Part shown: one piece after another, positions 31,177 to 39,932 of the stretch
Layout: each line of letters starts with the position of its first letter
Numbering within the stretch: the stretch's first letter is position 1
Assembly (NCBI RefSeq): GCF_009829925.1
Contig: NZ_SNVJ01000003.1
Span: forward strand, 62,001-126,000
From: Teichococcus coralli
GTDB taxonomy: Bacteria; Pseudomonadota; Alphaproteobacteria; Acetobacterales; Acetobacteraceae
Length of the DNA: 64,000 nucleotides
Direction: 5' to 3'
Made by a program: the position numbers and the translations under genes
Notes under the pieces: generated by a model
The model's database searches: none
The model's input: only the letters and a program-made list of their open reading frames with translations
Told to the model about the DNA's origin: nothing

Positions 31177-31518
31177 ATGGACGCCCGTATCACCAAGCCG
31201 GAGTTCGACTCCGCGATCCCCAGCTGCGCCGGCACCCTGAGCAGCGCCGAAGCGGTCCGCCTGGAGGCGACGCGCCTGCGGGATGAGGCGATCGGCCGCT
31301 GGATCCGCAGCGCCGCCCGCGCCCTGTTCCGCGCGGTGGCCGAGTATCCCCGCCGTCGCCGGGTCTATGAGGAGCTCTCGACCCTGTCCGACCGCGAGCT
31401 GGCCGATATCGGCCTGAACCGTGGCGACATCACCCACGTGTTCGAGGACGAGTTCCGCGCCCGCGAGCGGCTGGCGGCCAACGCGCCGGCCAAGGCCCGC
31501 CCGGCCAACGCGGCCTGA
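31177..31518 (+). CDS. DUF1127-domain small protein
   Basis: A 113-residue basic protein. Residues about 55-85 form the DUF1127 motif: YPRRRRVYEELSTLSDRELA, then DIGLNRGDI. This domain is common in alphaproteobacteria; some members bind RNA or affect phosphate and stress responses, but no general function is established. Here the domain is preceded by about 50 residues and followed by an alanine-rich tail. It is a single gene with its own intrinsic terminator. Residues after 95 repeat ANAPAKARPANAA-like sequence. Confidence 0.85.
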   Translation: MDARITKPEFDSAIPSCAGTLSSAEAVRLEATRLRDEAIGRWIRSAARALFRAVAEYPRRRRVYEELSTLSDRELADIGLNRGDITHVFEDEFRARERLAANAPAKARPANAA

Positions 31519-31527
31519 AAATCCTGT

Positions 31528-31554
31528 CCCGGCCCGCGCAACCCGCGGGCCGGG
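31528..31554 (+). terminator. GC hairpin just after the DUF1127 gene
   Basis: CCCGGCCCGCG pairs perfectly with CGCGGGCCGGG across a 5-base loop, ten bases after the stop. No T-run follows; a stronger terminator lies 70 bases on. Confidence 0.55.
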
Positions 31555-31624
31555 CCGCAGTTATTCCGGCATACGACGCGGAGCGGTGCCTCCTCCCCCC
31601 TCTCCCCCGCCGCTCCGTCGCAAG

Positions 31625-31666
31625 CCGCCCCGCATCTTCCCCCGATGCGGGGCGGTTTTCCTTTTC
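31625..31666 (+). terminator. Rho-independent terminator of the DUF1127 gene
   Basis: CCGCCCCGCATC (31625-31636) and GATGCGGGGCGG (31644-31655) pair perfectly across a 7-base loop, followed by TTTTCCTTTT. This is the clearest intrinsic terminator in the window. It also separates this gene from the convergent prmA. Confidence 0.9.
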
Positions 31667-31693
31667 CGGCGGAGCCAGGGAAAAGGTTGCGCC

Positions 31694-32584
31694 TCAGCCG
31701 CGCCGCCGCAGCACGAGGGCCGACCATGCGCCCTGGTTGATGCGGCGCTCCAGCACCAGCCCGGCGCGGCGATGCGCCGCCAGCACCATGCGCACCTGCG
31801 TGCCCAGCAGCCCGGCCAGGATGGCGGTGCCGCCCGGTGCCAGGTGGTCGGCCAGCGACTTGGCCATGGAACAAAGCGGCCGCGCCAGGATATTGGCGAA
31901 GACCAGGTCGTAGGTGCCGGAGCGCACGGCGCGGTGGCGCCAGCCATCCGCGAGGCGCGGCCGGATCAGGTTGCGCAGCCCGTTCAGCCGCGCGTTCTCC
32001 TCGGTGATCCGCACGCTCCAGGGCTCGATATCGGTCGCCAGCACCGGGCGCCTCAGGTGCCGGGCGGCCGCCATGGCCAGGATGCCCGACCCGGTGCCGA
32101 TGTCGAGGATGCGGCGCGGGCGGCGATGCGCCACGCCCTCGAAGCCGATCAGGCAGCCGCGCGTCGAGCCATGCTCGCCTGAGCCGAAGGCCAGCCCCGC
32201 ATCCAGCCGCAGCACGATGCGGCCATAGGTATGCGGGTTGGGCAGGTGGGTCGGGCGGATCAGCACCCGGGCGCCGATCTCCTGCTCCGGGAAGGATTGC
32301 AGCGTGCGCGCCAGCCAGCCCTCCGCCTCCACCGGCTCCCGCCTCAGCTCCGGCGCCTCGATGCCGGACAGCGCGGCGGCCAGCACCAGCGCCGGCATCA
32401 GCTCATCGTCGCCCACGCCGGTCTCGCGCACGGCCTCCAGGCGCCAGGTGTCGGTGGCCTCGTCGCGGAAATAGCCGACGCTGGGGCAGACGGTCTGCAT
32501 CGCGGATTCGAAGGCCGGCACGGCATGCTCCGGCAGGCCGTCGAGGCTCAGGGTTTCCAGCGTCTGGGGATGGCGACGGTTCAC
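31694..32584 (-). CDS. prmA: Ribosomal protein L11 methyltransferase
   Basis: A 296-residue PrmA-family protein. The family linker is LRLDAGLAFGSGEHGSTRGC. Motif I is RILDIGTGSGILAMAA, motif II LATDIEPWSV, and the catalytic-loop motif YDLVFANILARPL replaces NPPY-type motifs, as in PrmA. It trimethylates L11 at several amino groups. The start is GTG at 32584, two bases after the uvrD stop, with AAGG in the uvrD tail as ribosome-binding site, so translation is probably coupled to uvrD. The N-terminal domain is short and divergent, as in other alphaproteobacteria. Confidence 0.9.
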   Translation of the reverse strand: MNRRHPQTLETLSLDGLPEHAVPAFESAMQTVCPSVGYFRDEATDTWRLEAVRETGVGDDELMPALVLAAALSGIEAPELRREPVEAEGWLARTLQSFPEQEIGARVLIRPTHLPNPHTYGRIVLRLDAGLAFGSGEHGSTRGCLIGFEGVAHRRPRRILDIGTGSGILAMAAARHLRRPVLATDIEPWSVRITEENARLNGLRNLIRPRLADGWRHRAVRSGTYDLVFANILARPLCSMAKSLADHLAPGGTAILAGLLGTQVRMVLAAHRRAGLVLERRINQGAWSALVLRRRG

Positions 32585-32586
32585 GG

Positions 32587-34818
32587 TCAGGCCTTTTCCA
32601 CGAAAGTGTCGAGCACGCGCTTGCGGCCCGCCTTCTCGAACTCGACGTCGAGCTTGTTCTCGTCGGCGGCCACCACGCGGCCATAGCCGAACTTGTTGTG
32701 GAACACCCGGGTGCCGACCGGAATGGCAGCCGCGCGTGCCGGACGCTCCGCCACCTCCCAGGCGCCGGCCTCGATCACCCGCGGCTTGCGCGCCACCAGC
32801 GGGAACTGGTCGGGGAAGGCGGAAGGCTGGCTCATCATCCGCGCCCGCGCGGCGCCGGCCCCGCCCTCCACCTCGACCTGATCAGGCGGCAGCTCGTCCA
32901 GGAAGCGGCTGGGGATCGCGCTGGTCCAGTTGGCGTAGATCCGCCGGTTGGCGGCATGGCTGATGATGCAGTGCCTGCGCGCCCGGGTGATGCCGACATA
33001 GGCGAGGCGCCGCTCCTCCTCCAGCCCCTTCTCCCCGCCCTCGTCCAGCGCGCGCTGGTGCGGGAACAGCCCCTCCTCCCAGCCCGGCAGGAAGACGGTG
33101 TCGAACTCCAGGCCCTTGGCGGCGTGCAGCGTCATCAGGCTGACCCGCTCGCCCTCCGCGTTCTCGTCATTCTCCATGACGAGGGCGACATGCTCCAGGA
33201 AGCCCGCCAGGCTCTCGAACTCGCCGAGCGCGCGCAGCAGCTCCTTCAGGTTCTCCAGCCGCCCCGGCGCCTCGGGCGACTTGTCCTGCTTCCACATGTC
33301 GGTGTAGCCGCTCTCGTCGAGCAGCGTGCCGGCGACGACCACATGCCCCTCGCGCGGCAGCATCTCCCGCCAGCGCGCGAAGCCCTCCAGCAGCTCGCGC
33401 AGCGCCTGGCGCGGCTTGGGCCGCAGCGCGCCGGTCTCGATCAGCCGCCAGGCCGCGACGATCAGCGGCTTGCCCTCGCTGCGGGCCAGCTCGTGCATGG
33501 CGCGCAGGCTGGTGTCGCCCAGCCCGCGCTTCGGCGTGTTGACGATGCGCTCGAAGGCGAGGTCGTCCGCCGGCTGGTTCAGCACGCGCAGATAGGCCAT
33601 GGCGTCGCGGATCTCGGCGCGCTCGTAGAACTTCAGCCCGCCAATGACGCGATAGGGCACGCCCAGCGTGATCATCCGCTCCTCGAAGGCGCGCGTCTGG
33701 AAGCCCGCGCGCACCAGGATGGCGACCTCGGAGAGGTTGTGCCCGCCCCGTCGCGCCGCCTCGATGCGGCTGCCGACCATGCGCGCCTCCTCCTCCGAGT
33801 CCCAGAGCGAGACGACGCGCACCTTCTCGCCCTTGGCGTCGTTGCGCCCGGGGCGCAGCGTCTTGCCGAGGCGGCCGCTGTTCTTCGCGATCAGCCCGGA
33901 GGCGGCGGCGAGGATGGGCGCGGTGGAGCGGTAGTTGGCTTCCAGCCGCACGATGGTGGCGCCGGGAAAATCCTTCTCGAAGCGCAGGATGTTCTCGATC
34001 TCGGCGCCGCGCCAGGAATAGATCGACTGGTCGTCGTCGCCGACGCAGCAGATGTTGCGCTCGGCCGGATCGGGCCGCTGCGCCAGCAGCCGCAGCCAGA
34101 GATACTGCACCAGGTTGGTGTCCTGGTACTCGTCCACCAGGATGTAGCGGAACATGCGGTGGTACTGCGCCAGCACCGCCTCCTGCGTGCGCAGGATCTC
34201 CGTCATGTGCAGCAGCAGGTCGCCGAAGTCGCAGGCGTTCAGCGCCTTCAGTCGCTCCTGGTAGGCGGCGTAGATCGCGCGGGCGCGGTTGTTGGCGTAG
34301 TCGGAATCCTCGGCGGGCGTGACGCGGGCCGGCGTCAGGCCGCGGTCCTTCCAGCGCTGGATCAGCGCCATCATGCCCTGCGGCGGCCAGCGCTTCATGT
34401 CGATGCCGGCGGCCTCCATCACCTGCTTCAGCAGGCGCATCTGGTCGTCGGTGTCGAGGATCGAGAAGTTGCTGGAAAGCCCGACATACTCGGCATGCCG
34501 CCGCAGCATCCGCGCGCAGAGCGCGTGGAAGGTGCCGAGCCACAGCCCCTCGGCGGGCTGGCCGAGGATGCCGGCGACCCGCTCGCGCATCTCGCGCGCC
34601 GCCTTGTTGGTGAAGGTGACGGCCAGCACCTGGTTGGGATAGGCGCGGCGCGTCATCAGGATATGCGCGAAGCGCGTGGTCAGCACCCGCGTCTTGCCGG
34701 TGCCCGCGCCGGCCAGCACCAGCAGCGGCCCGTCCACCGTCTCCACGGCGGCGCGCTGCTCCGGGTTGAGGCGCGACAGGTAGTCCGGCTGGCGGGGCGC
34801 GGTCGGGAAGTCGGTCAC
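32587..34818 (-). CDS. uvrD: UvrD/PcrA-family ATP-dependent DNA helicase
   Basis: A 743-residue superfamily 1A helicase. The Q motif LNPEQRAAVET comes first, then Walker A AGAGTGKTR (about residue 39), Walker B and motif II VDEYQDTN, motif III GDDDQSIYSWRGA, motif IV EANYRST, motif V TLHAAKGLEF and motif VI YVGITRARR. The C-terminal 40 residues (FHNKFGYGRVVAADENKLDV) are the Tudor-like domain by which PcrA/UvrD binds RNA polymerase. It acts in excision repair and replication. The start is GTG at 34818, overlapping the pentapeptide gene stop by GTGA; the longer open frame upstream is a shadow. Confidence 0.93.
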   Translation of the reverse strand: MTDFPTAPRQPDYLSRLNPEQRAAVETVDGPLLVLAGAGTGKTRVLTTRFAHILMTRRAYPNQVLAVTFTNKAAREMRERVAGILGQPAEGLWLGTFHALCARMLRRHAEYVGLSSNFSILDTDDQMRLLKQVMEAAGIDMKRWPPQGMMALIQRWKDRGLTPARVTPAEDSDYANNRARAIYAAYQERLKALNACDFGDLLLHMTEILRTQEAVLAQYHRMFRYILVDEYQDTNLVQYLWLRLLAQRPDPAERNICCVGDDDQSIYSWRGAEIENILRFEKDFPGATIVRLEANYRSTAPILAAASGLIAKNSGRLGKTLRPGRNDAKGEKVRVVSLWDSEEEARMVGSRIEAARRGGHNLSEVAILVRAGFQTRAFEERMITLGVPYRVIGGLKFYERAEIRDAMAYLRVLNQPADDLAFERIVNTPKRGLGDTSLRAMHELARSEGKPLIVAAWRLIETGALRPKPRQALRELLEGFARWREMLPREGHVVVAGTLLDESGYTDMWKQDKSPEAPGRLENLKELLRALGEFESLAGFLEHVALVMENDENAEGERVSLMTLHAAKGLEFDTVFLPGWEEGLFPHQRALDEGGEKGLEEERRLAYVGITRARRHCIISHAANRRIYANWTSAIPSRFLDELPPDQVEVEGGAGAARARMMSQPSAFPDQFPLVARKPRVIEAGAWEVAERPARAAAIPVGTRVFHNKFGYGRVVAADENKLDVEFEKAGRKRVLDTFVEKA

Positions 34819-35318
34819 TGGCAGATCCCCACGGAACCGGCGGCGCAGCGCTTCTCCCCGTCGACCCAGCGGGCGCCGTCCAGCGTGGCGGCGGCGAAGT
34901 CCGCTCCCGCGATCTCGGCGCCGGTCAGGTCCGCGTCGGTCAGGTCGGCGCGAAAGAAGCGGGCGCGCCGGAGGTCGGCCCGCACCAGCTTGGCGCCGAC
35001 GAGGTTGGTGCGGGTGAAGTCGGCGCCGCGCAGCACGGCGCCGGAAAGGTCGGCGCCCGTCAGCTCGGCGGAGGTGAAGCGCGCCTCGGGCGCCTCCGCC
35101 CCGATCAGCTTCGCCTGCTGCATCCGGCTGCGGCCGAGGCTCGCATCGCGCAGCACGGCGCCGGAAAGGTCGGCCCGCTGGAGATCCTGCCCGTCCTGCA
35201 GGCAGCGGCGCCAGTTCACCTTCGGCGCGGGCGCGTCGGTGCAGGCCGCCAGGACCGGGGAGGCCCCCAGCAGCAGCGGCAGGAAAAGGGCGAGGAGAGG
35301 AAGGATTGGCGTGCGCAC
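34815..35318 (-). CDS. Secreted pentapeptide-repeat protein
   Basis: A 167-residue protein with a signal peptide (about 1-24, ending SPVLAA). About twenty pentapeptide repeats of the A(D/N/E)LxG/R form follow, such as ADLSGAVLRD, AELTGADLSG and ADLTDADLTG, which fold as a right-handed quadrilateral beta-helix. Three cysteines are present. Its function is unknown; the location in the envelope argues against a gyrase-protecting role. GTG at 35318 is the only start that keeps the signal peptide intact. Its 5' end overlaps that of the divergent transporter. Its stop overlaps the uvrD start, so it leads an operon with uvrD and prmA. Confidence 0.75.
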   Translation of the reverse strand: MRTPILPLLALFLPLLLGASPVLAACTDAPAPKVNWRRCLQDGQDLQRADLSGAVLRDASLGRSRMQQAKLIGAEAPEARFTSAELTGADLSGAVLRGADFTRTNLVGAKLVRADLRRARFFRADLTDADLTGAEIAGADFAAATLDGARWVDGEKRCAAGSVGICQ

Positions 35319-36337
35319 CCACCGGATATAGAACGGGAGGCGAACGCGGCCAACCTCCCGCCGCCCCGCCCGAGGACGTTCCCATTTCCCGCCTGCCCGT
35401 CCGCCTGCTCGAATGGTCCGCCCGGCAGGGCGGCCTGCTGCTGGCCATCGGCATCTTCGCCGGCCTGGCCCTGCCACCCCTGGCCGCGGCGCTGCGCGAC
35501 GTGGTGACCCCGGTGGTCGCCCTGCTGATGACGCTGGTGCTGCTGCGGGTCGATCCCGCGCAGGTGGTGGGCTATCTGCGCCGGCCGCTGATGGTCGCCG
35601 CGTTGCTCGCCTGGCTGCTGCTGGCCTGCCCGCTGCTGGCCTATGCCGCGGCCTGGGCGACGGGGCTGGCCCAGGGCGCCTCCGCCCCGCTCGGCGCCGC
35701 GCTGGTCATCATGGCGACGGGCTGCGCCGCCACCTCCTCGCCCGCCTTCGCCCGGCTGGTCGGGCTGGACGGCGAGATCTCCCTGGTGGCCGCGCTGCTC
35801 TCCACGCTGCTGGTGCCCTTCACCGCGCCGCCCCTGGCGCTCGGCCTGCTGGGGCTGGACCTCTCGCTTTCCATCGGCTCGCTGATGGGGCGGCTGGCCC
35901 TGGTGGTCGGCCTGCCGCTGCTGGCCTCGCTGGTGATCCGCCGCCTGGCCGGCGAGGCGCGCCTGCGCCGCTGGGGACCGGCGGTGGACGGCGCGGTGGT
36001 GCTCTCCGTGGTGCTCTACGGCTTCGGCGTGATGGACGGGGTGCTGGCGAAGCTGCTGGCCGATCCCGGCTTCGTGCTGGGCGGCGTCCTGCTCGCCTTC
36101 GCCGGCAGCTTCGCGCTCAACCTGCTGACAGCCCTGGCCTTCCTGCCGGCGGGCCAGGGGCTGGCGCTTTCCGCCGGGCTGCTCTCGGGAAACCGCAACA
36201 TGGCGCTCTACCTGGCGGTGCTGCCGGCGACGACCGAGCCGCGCATCCTGCTCTTCTTCGCGCTGTGCCAGTTCCCGCTCTTCCTCAGCCCCTTTCTGCT
36301 GAAGCCGGTCTATGGCCGGCTGCTGCGGCGGGGCTGA
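35306..36337 (+). CDS. Bile acid:sodium symporter (BASS)-like transporter
   Basis: A 343-residue inner membrane protein with about ten helices. The arrangement fits the BASS/SBF superfamily: GLALPPLAAALRDVVTPVVA, a middle ATGCAATSSPAFARLVGLDG segment resembling the crossover with small residues, and LSGNRNMALYLAVLP near the end. Likely a sodium-coupled organic anion carrier, substrate unknown. No ATG lies at the 5' end. TTG at 35306 has AGGAG eight bases upstream and is taken as start. It would overlap the divergent gene by 13 bases, so one of the two starts may be wrong. Confidence 0.7.
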   Translation: MACAPTGYRTGGERGQPPAAPPEDVPISRLPVRLLEWSARQGGLLLAIGIFAGLALPPLAAALRDVVTPVVALLMTLVLLRVDPAQVVGYLRRPLMVAALLAWLLLACPLLAYAAAWATGLAQGASAPLGAALVIMATGCAATSSPAFARLVGLDGEISLVAALLSTLLVPFTAPPLALGLLGLDLSLSIGSLMGRLALVVGLPLLASLVIRRLAGEARLRRWGPAVDGAVVLSVVLYGFGVMDGVLAKLLADPGFVLGGVLLAFAGSFALNLLTALAFLPAGQGLALSAGLLSGNRNMALYLAVLPATTEPRILLFFALCQFPLFLSPFLLKPVYGRLLRRG

Positions 36338-36349
36338 GCGGCGCCGCGC

Positions 36350-37078
36350 TCAGTTGATGCGCGGCGCCGGCTTGGCGAAGCTCGGCGAGGAGACGTCGAG
36401 CGGGTTGCGCATCACCAGCCCGGGATCGGGATAGTAGTCCACGAAAAGGTTGATCCGGTCGCGCTTGCCGTTGTTGCGAACGGAGTGGCGGACCCGGTTG
36501 TTGAAGTCGTAGGCGTGCCCCTTCAGCATGGTGAACTTGCGCCCGTCGATCTTGTACTCGACGGATGGGGTGCTGCTGAGGGAGAGATGGATGCGGTGCG
36601 CCCGCGCCGCCATCGGGTGGCCATCGGTATGCGGCGCGACATGCGTGCCGGCCCGCAGCCGCACCAGCGCCAGGCGCGTGACAACGCCGCGCGGCTGCTT
36701 CAGCGGCGCGATGACCTGCTCCACCACCGGCGCCAGCACGTCCTTGTACTGCAGCCATTCCGGCATGGTGAAGACCGGCCAGAGGTCGGTGTCCTCGCGC
36801 GCGATCGGCATGTACTTCTCGGGATCCACGCCGCGCTCCTTGGCCCAGACGTGGATCAGGTCCTCGAAGTGCTGGATGCCCGTGCTGTTGGCCGAGGGAT
36901 GCCACTCGGTCTTCATCAGGATGTTGTCGGCCGCGGCATGCGCGCCGGAGGCAAGGATGTCCCGGCGCATGGTGTTGCCGGTCCAGTCTTCCTCGGTGAG
37001 CGAGTCGACCAGCCTGAGAAGCTCGCTGACCTCGATCGCGCCAAGGTCCTTCAGCGGGACTCCGATATCCATGGCCAC
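36350..37078 (-). CDS. Aspartyl/asparaginyl beta-hydroxylase-like 2-oxoglutarate dioxygenase
   Basis: A 242-residue protein. The jelly-roll core carries HVAPHTDGH (H150, D152) and NRVRHSVRNNG (H198) as the likely iron triad. R208 in KRDRINLFVDYY should bind 2-oxoglutarate, and HRIHLSLSS is a family strand. It hydroxylates an aspartate or asparagine side chain or a free substrate; the target is unknown. A second possible start lies two codons inside. It ends 13 bases from the convergent transporter stop. The downstream (upstream in coordinates) neighbour offers no functional clue. Confidence 0.8.
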   Translation of the reverse strand: MAMDIGVPLKDLGAIEVSELLRLVDSLTEEDWTGNTMRRDILASGAHAAADNILMKTEWHPSANSTGIQHFEDLIHVWAKERGVDPEKYMPIAREDTDLWPVFTMPEWLQYKDVLAPVVEQVIAPLKQPRGVVTRLALVRLRAGTHVAPHTDGHPMAARAHRIHLSLSSTPSVEYKIDGRKFTMLKGHAYDFNNRVRHSVRNNGKRDRINLFVDYYPDPGLVMRNPLDVSSPSFAKPAPRIN

Positions 37079-37144
37079 TCCTCCGCCGGCCCGGCAGGAT
37101 TGCGCCGCGGCCGGGCGAGAGTCAATCGCGCCCCCGGCGGCGCC

Positions 37145-37222
37145 TCAGGACAACGCGGCCGGCTGCGCCTCAGAACAGCGCGGCCGGCTGCGCCTCAGAA
37201 CAGCGCCCCCGGCTGCGCCTCA
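37145..37222. repeat. 25-bp tandem repeat containing the metF stop, 4 copies
   Basis: The metF stop (37220-37222) recurs as TGA at 37195, 37170 and 37145 on the - strand. Each copy lies in a unit like GGCGCAGCCGGCCGCGCTGT plus TCTGA. Period 25 shifts each stop by one frame. It fills most of the gap to the dioxygenase gene start at 37078. Confidence 0.9.
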
Positions 37223-38173
37223 GGGCAGCGCGCCCGGCTGCGGGCGCACGCCGAGAATATGGGCAATGGCGTAGGTCAGGTCGGCGCGGTTGAGCGTGTA
37301 GAAATGGAACTCGTCCACGCCATTGGCCTGCAGCAGGCGCACCTGCTCGGCCGCCAGCGCGGCGGCGACCATGCGGCGCGTTTCCGGGTCGTCGTCCAGC
37401 CCTTCGAAGAGGCGTCCCATCCAGCCTGGCACGGTGGTGCCGCACATGCCCGAGAACTTGCGCACCTGGGTGAAGTTCGAGACCGGCAGGATGCCCGGCA
37501 CGATCGGCACGGTGATGCCCGCGGCATGGGCACGGTCCAGGAAGCGCAGGAACACCTCGGTGTCGAAGAAGTACTGCGTGATGGCGCGGGTCGCCCCGGC
37601 GTCGATCTTGCGCTTCAGGTTGTCCAGGTCCGTATCCGGCGAGCTGGCGGTCGGATGCGTCTCCGGATAGGCGGCGACGGAGATCTCGAAATCGCCGATG
37701 CGGCGCAGGCCGGCCACCAGGTCGGCGGCATAGGCATAGCCGTCCGGATGGGGCACGTAGCCGGCCTCGCCGGCCGGCGCGTCGCCGCGCAACGCCACGA
37801 TGTGGCGCACCCCGGCCTCCCAGTAGCGGCGGGCGACGTCGTCCACCTCGCCCCGGCTGGCCCCGACGCAGGTCAGGTGCGCGGCGGGGGTCAGGCTGGT
37901 CTCCCTGACCAGGCGCGCCACCGTGGCGTGGGTTCGCTCCTGCGTCGAGCCGCCGGCCCCGTAGGTCACGGAGACGAAGCGCGGCGCGAGCGGCTCCAGC
38001 CGGCGCACGCAGGCCCAGAGCTGCTGCTCCAGCGTCTCGGTACGGGGCGGGAAGAACTCGAAGGAGAGCGCCGGGGGCGGCAACTCGGTGGGAACCGGCA
38101 GGCCGGCCACGCGCGGGCCGGTCAGCCAGCGCTGCAGGGTACCGGAAGCGGCATGGTCGGCGAAATGGTTCAT
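37220..38173 (-). CDS. metF: 5,10-methylenetetrahydrofolate reductase
   Basis: A 317-residue MTHFR. Family motifs are LSFEFFPPRTE at the start of the barrel (with the catalytic glutamate), FVSVTYGAGGSTQERT, HLTCVGASRGEV, VALRGDAP, TQYFFDTEVFLRFLDRA and PGILPVSNFTQV. It reduces methylene-THF to methyl-THF with FAD, supplying methionine synthase. The ATG at 38173 sits behind GGGGGAG and is preferred to the one four codons earlier. No metH or metE is in the window, so it stands alone. The end is followed by a tandem repeat with three further TGA copies. Confidence 0.94.
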   Translation of the reverse strand: MNHFADHAASGTLQRWLTGPRVAGLPVPTELPPPALSFEFFPPRTETLEQQLWACVRRLEPLAPRFVSVTYGAGGSTQERTHATVARLVRETSLTPAAHLTCVGASRGEVDDVARRYWEAGVRHIVALRGDAPAGEAGYVPHPDGYAYAADLVAGLRRIGDFEISVAAYPETHPTASSPDTDLDNLKRKIDAGATRAITQYFFDTEVFLRFLDRAHAAGITVPIVPGILPVSNFTQVRKFSGMCGTTVPGWMGRLFEGLDDDPETRRMVAAALAAEQVRLLQANGVDEFHFYTLNRADLTYAIAHILGVRPQPGALP

Positions 38174-38356
38174 GGCTCCCCCCATAGCCTACCGCACCGG
38201 CAATTTGAACCGCCGCAGAAAAGTGAAGGCTGCCGCCCCCGCGGAATCCTGGCGGCCTCCCGCGGACGTTGCCATTGGGTATTCCTCACATTCATCCCAG
38301 AATGTATGTAGGCATGCTCGCTCCTCAGGCCGCGCCGTTCAGGAACCCCCCGCCCG

Positions 38357-39163
38357 ATGTCCTTTCTCCGCCGCCCGACCCTGCTGCTGCTCGGCCTGCT
38401 CACCCTTTCCGCCTGTGCCACCCGGCCGCCGGCGAGTGAACCGGAGGCCCTGGCGGAGTACGAGCAGGCCAACGACCCGCTGGAGCCGTTCAACCGCACC
38501 ATGTACACGGTGCACAACGGCATCGACACGGTGCTGCTGCGCCCCGCGGCCGAGTTCTACCGCTTCTTCCTGCCGCCGCCGGTGCGCACCGGCGTGCGCA
38601 ACGTGCTGGCCAACCTCCGCAGCCCCATGGTTCTGGTGAACGACGCGCTGCAGGGCGAGACCCGACGCGGCGCCACCACCCTCGCTCGCTTCCTGATGAA
38701 CAGCACCTTCGGCATCGGCGGCCTGTTCGACGTGGCGGAGCAGGTCGGGCTGCCAGGCCATACCGAGGATTTCGGCCAGACGCTGGCGGTCTGGGGCCTT
38801 GGCGAGGGACCCTTCCTCTTCATCCCGGCGCTCGGCCCAAGCAACCCGCGCGACCTTGCCGGGTTTGGGGTTGATATCGCGGCTGACCCGGTGGGCTGGG
38901 GCATCAGCGATGGCGGCGGCACGGCCGAGGCCCTGGGCTGGACTCGCCTGGGCCTGACCGTGGTGGACACGCGCGAAGGACTGATCGAAGCGCTCGACAC
39001 CGTCAACGAAACCAGCCTGGACCCCTACGCCACCCTGCGCAGCGCCTATCGCCAGCGCCGGCGGAGCGATATCCGGAACGGCCGTCCCGCCGGGGAGGCG
39101 CCCGCGGCGACCCTCGGCACCGGGCTGGACGTCACCGAGCCCCCCGCCGGCCAGGCGCGTTGA
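38357..39163 (+). CDS. mlaA: MlaA (VacJ) family outer-membrane lipoprotein
   Basis: A 268-residue protein with a lipoprotein signal (LLTLSAC, cysteine near 20). The MlaA core has NDPLEPFNRTMYTVHNGID, VRTGVRNVLANLRSPMVLVN, NSTFGIGGLFDVA, EDFGQTLAVWGLGEGPF and FIPALGPSNPRD. MlaA forms a doughnut in the outer membrane that removes mislocalised phospholipids from the outer leaflet and passes them to MlaC. The gene for MlaC follows 49 bases later, so they form an operon; the MlaFEDB transporter is not in this window. Confidence 0.94.
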   Translation: MSFLRRPTLLLLGLLTLSACATRPPASEPEALAEYEQANDPLEPFNRTMYTVHNGIDTVLLRPAAEFYRFFLPPPVRTGVRNVLANLRSPMVLVNDALQGETRRGATTLARFLMNSTFGIGGLFDVAEQVGLPGHTEDFGQTLAVWGLGEGPFLFIPALGPSNPRDLAGFGVDIAADPVGWGISDGGGTAEALGWTRLGLTVVDTREGLIEALDTVNETSLDPYATLRSAYRQRRRSDIRNGRPAGEAPAATLGTGLDVTEPPAGQAR

Positions 39164-39212
39164 AATCCGGCGCCTCGCGGCGCCGCACAGAACGAGAATG
39201 AGACGGAACAGG

Positions 39213-39845
39213 ATGAATCGCCGCTCGCTGCTGGCCGCCGTGCTGGCCACCTCCACCGCCCTGCCGCTGCTTGCGGCCTCCCCCGCCCGGGCGGAGATGG
39301 ACATCAACCAGGCTGCGTCCTTCGTCGACTCCACCGGCCGGGAGCTGGTGGCGACGTTGAACAGCAACCAGCCGATCGCCGCCCGGCGGCAGCGCGTGGC
39401 GCAGATCCTGCGCAGCGCCGTGGATGTGGACGGCGTCGGCCGCTTCATCCTCGGCCGCTGGTGGCGCGTCGCCACGCCGGCGGAACAGCAGGAATACATG
39501 AAGCTGTTCGAGGAGACGCTGATCCGCAACCTCTCGGCGCGCTTCGGCGAGTACCAGGGGGTGCGCTTCAGCCTGGGCCGCGCGCAGCAGCGCACCGAGG
39601 ACGACGTCCTGGTCAACACCATCATCGAGCGCCCGAGCACCGCGCCCTTCAGCCTGGACTGGCGGGTCAGCGACGTGAACGGCCGCCCCCAGGTGGTTGA
39701 CGTGATCGCCGAAGGCACCTCGCTGCGGCTCACCCAGCGCAGCGAGTATTCCTCCGTGATCAGCCGCAATGGCGGCCAGGTGAGCGCCCTGCTCGATGCC
39801 ATGCGCCGGCAGATCTCCGCGCTGGCGGCCCGCGAAGGCCGCTGA
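39213..39845 (+). CDS. mlaC: MlaC-type periplasmic phospholipid-binding protein
   Basis: A 210-residue protein with a signal peptide (MNRRSLLAAV to ASPARAE). The MlaC/Ttg2D core has ILRSAVDVDGVGRFILGRWW, EYMKLFEETLIRNLSARFGE and VDVIAEGTSLRLTQRSEYSS. It carries phospholipid between MlaA and the inner-membrane complex. The ATG at 39213 is preferred to 39198, which adds five residues; both give a twin-arginine-like N-terminus, but the protein needs no cofactor. A rho-independent-like terminator lies about 55 bases after the stop. Confidence 0.92.
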   Translation: MNRRSLLAAVLATSTALPLLAASPARAEMDINQAASFVDSTGRELVATLNSNQPIAARRQRVAQILRSAVDVDGVGRFILGRWWRVATPAEQQEYMKLFEETLIRNLSARFGEYQGVRFSLGRAQQRTEDDVLVNTIIERPSTAPFSLDWRVSDVNGRPQVVDVIAEGTSLRLTQRSEYSSVISRNGGQVSALLDAMRRQISALAAREGR

Positions 39846-39898
39846 GCCTCTTCGCCTGAGGCTCCGTCCGACCGGGCGGAGCCGGTCAACCGGCCCCG

Positions 39899-39932
39899 CC
39901 CGGGCGGCCACGCGCCGCCCGGGTCTTGTTTT
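39899..39932 (+). terminator. Terminator of the mlaA-mlaC operon
   Basis: CCCGGGCGGC (39899-39908) pairs perfectly with GCCGCCCGGG (39914-39923) across a 5-base loop, followed by TCTTGTTTT. Confidence 0.85.

Noticed and set aside
32698..35331. An 877-codon + strand frame across uvrD
   Set aside because: Antisense shadow; uvrD carries all helicase motifs.
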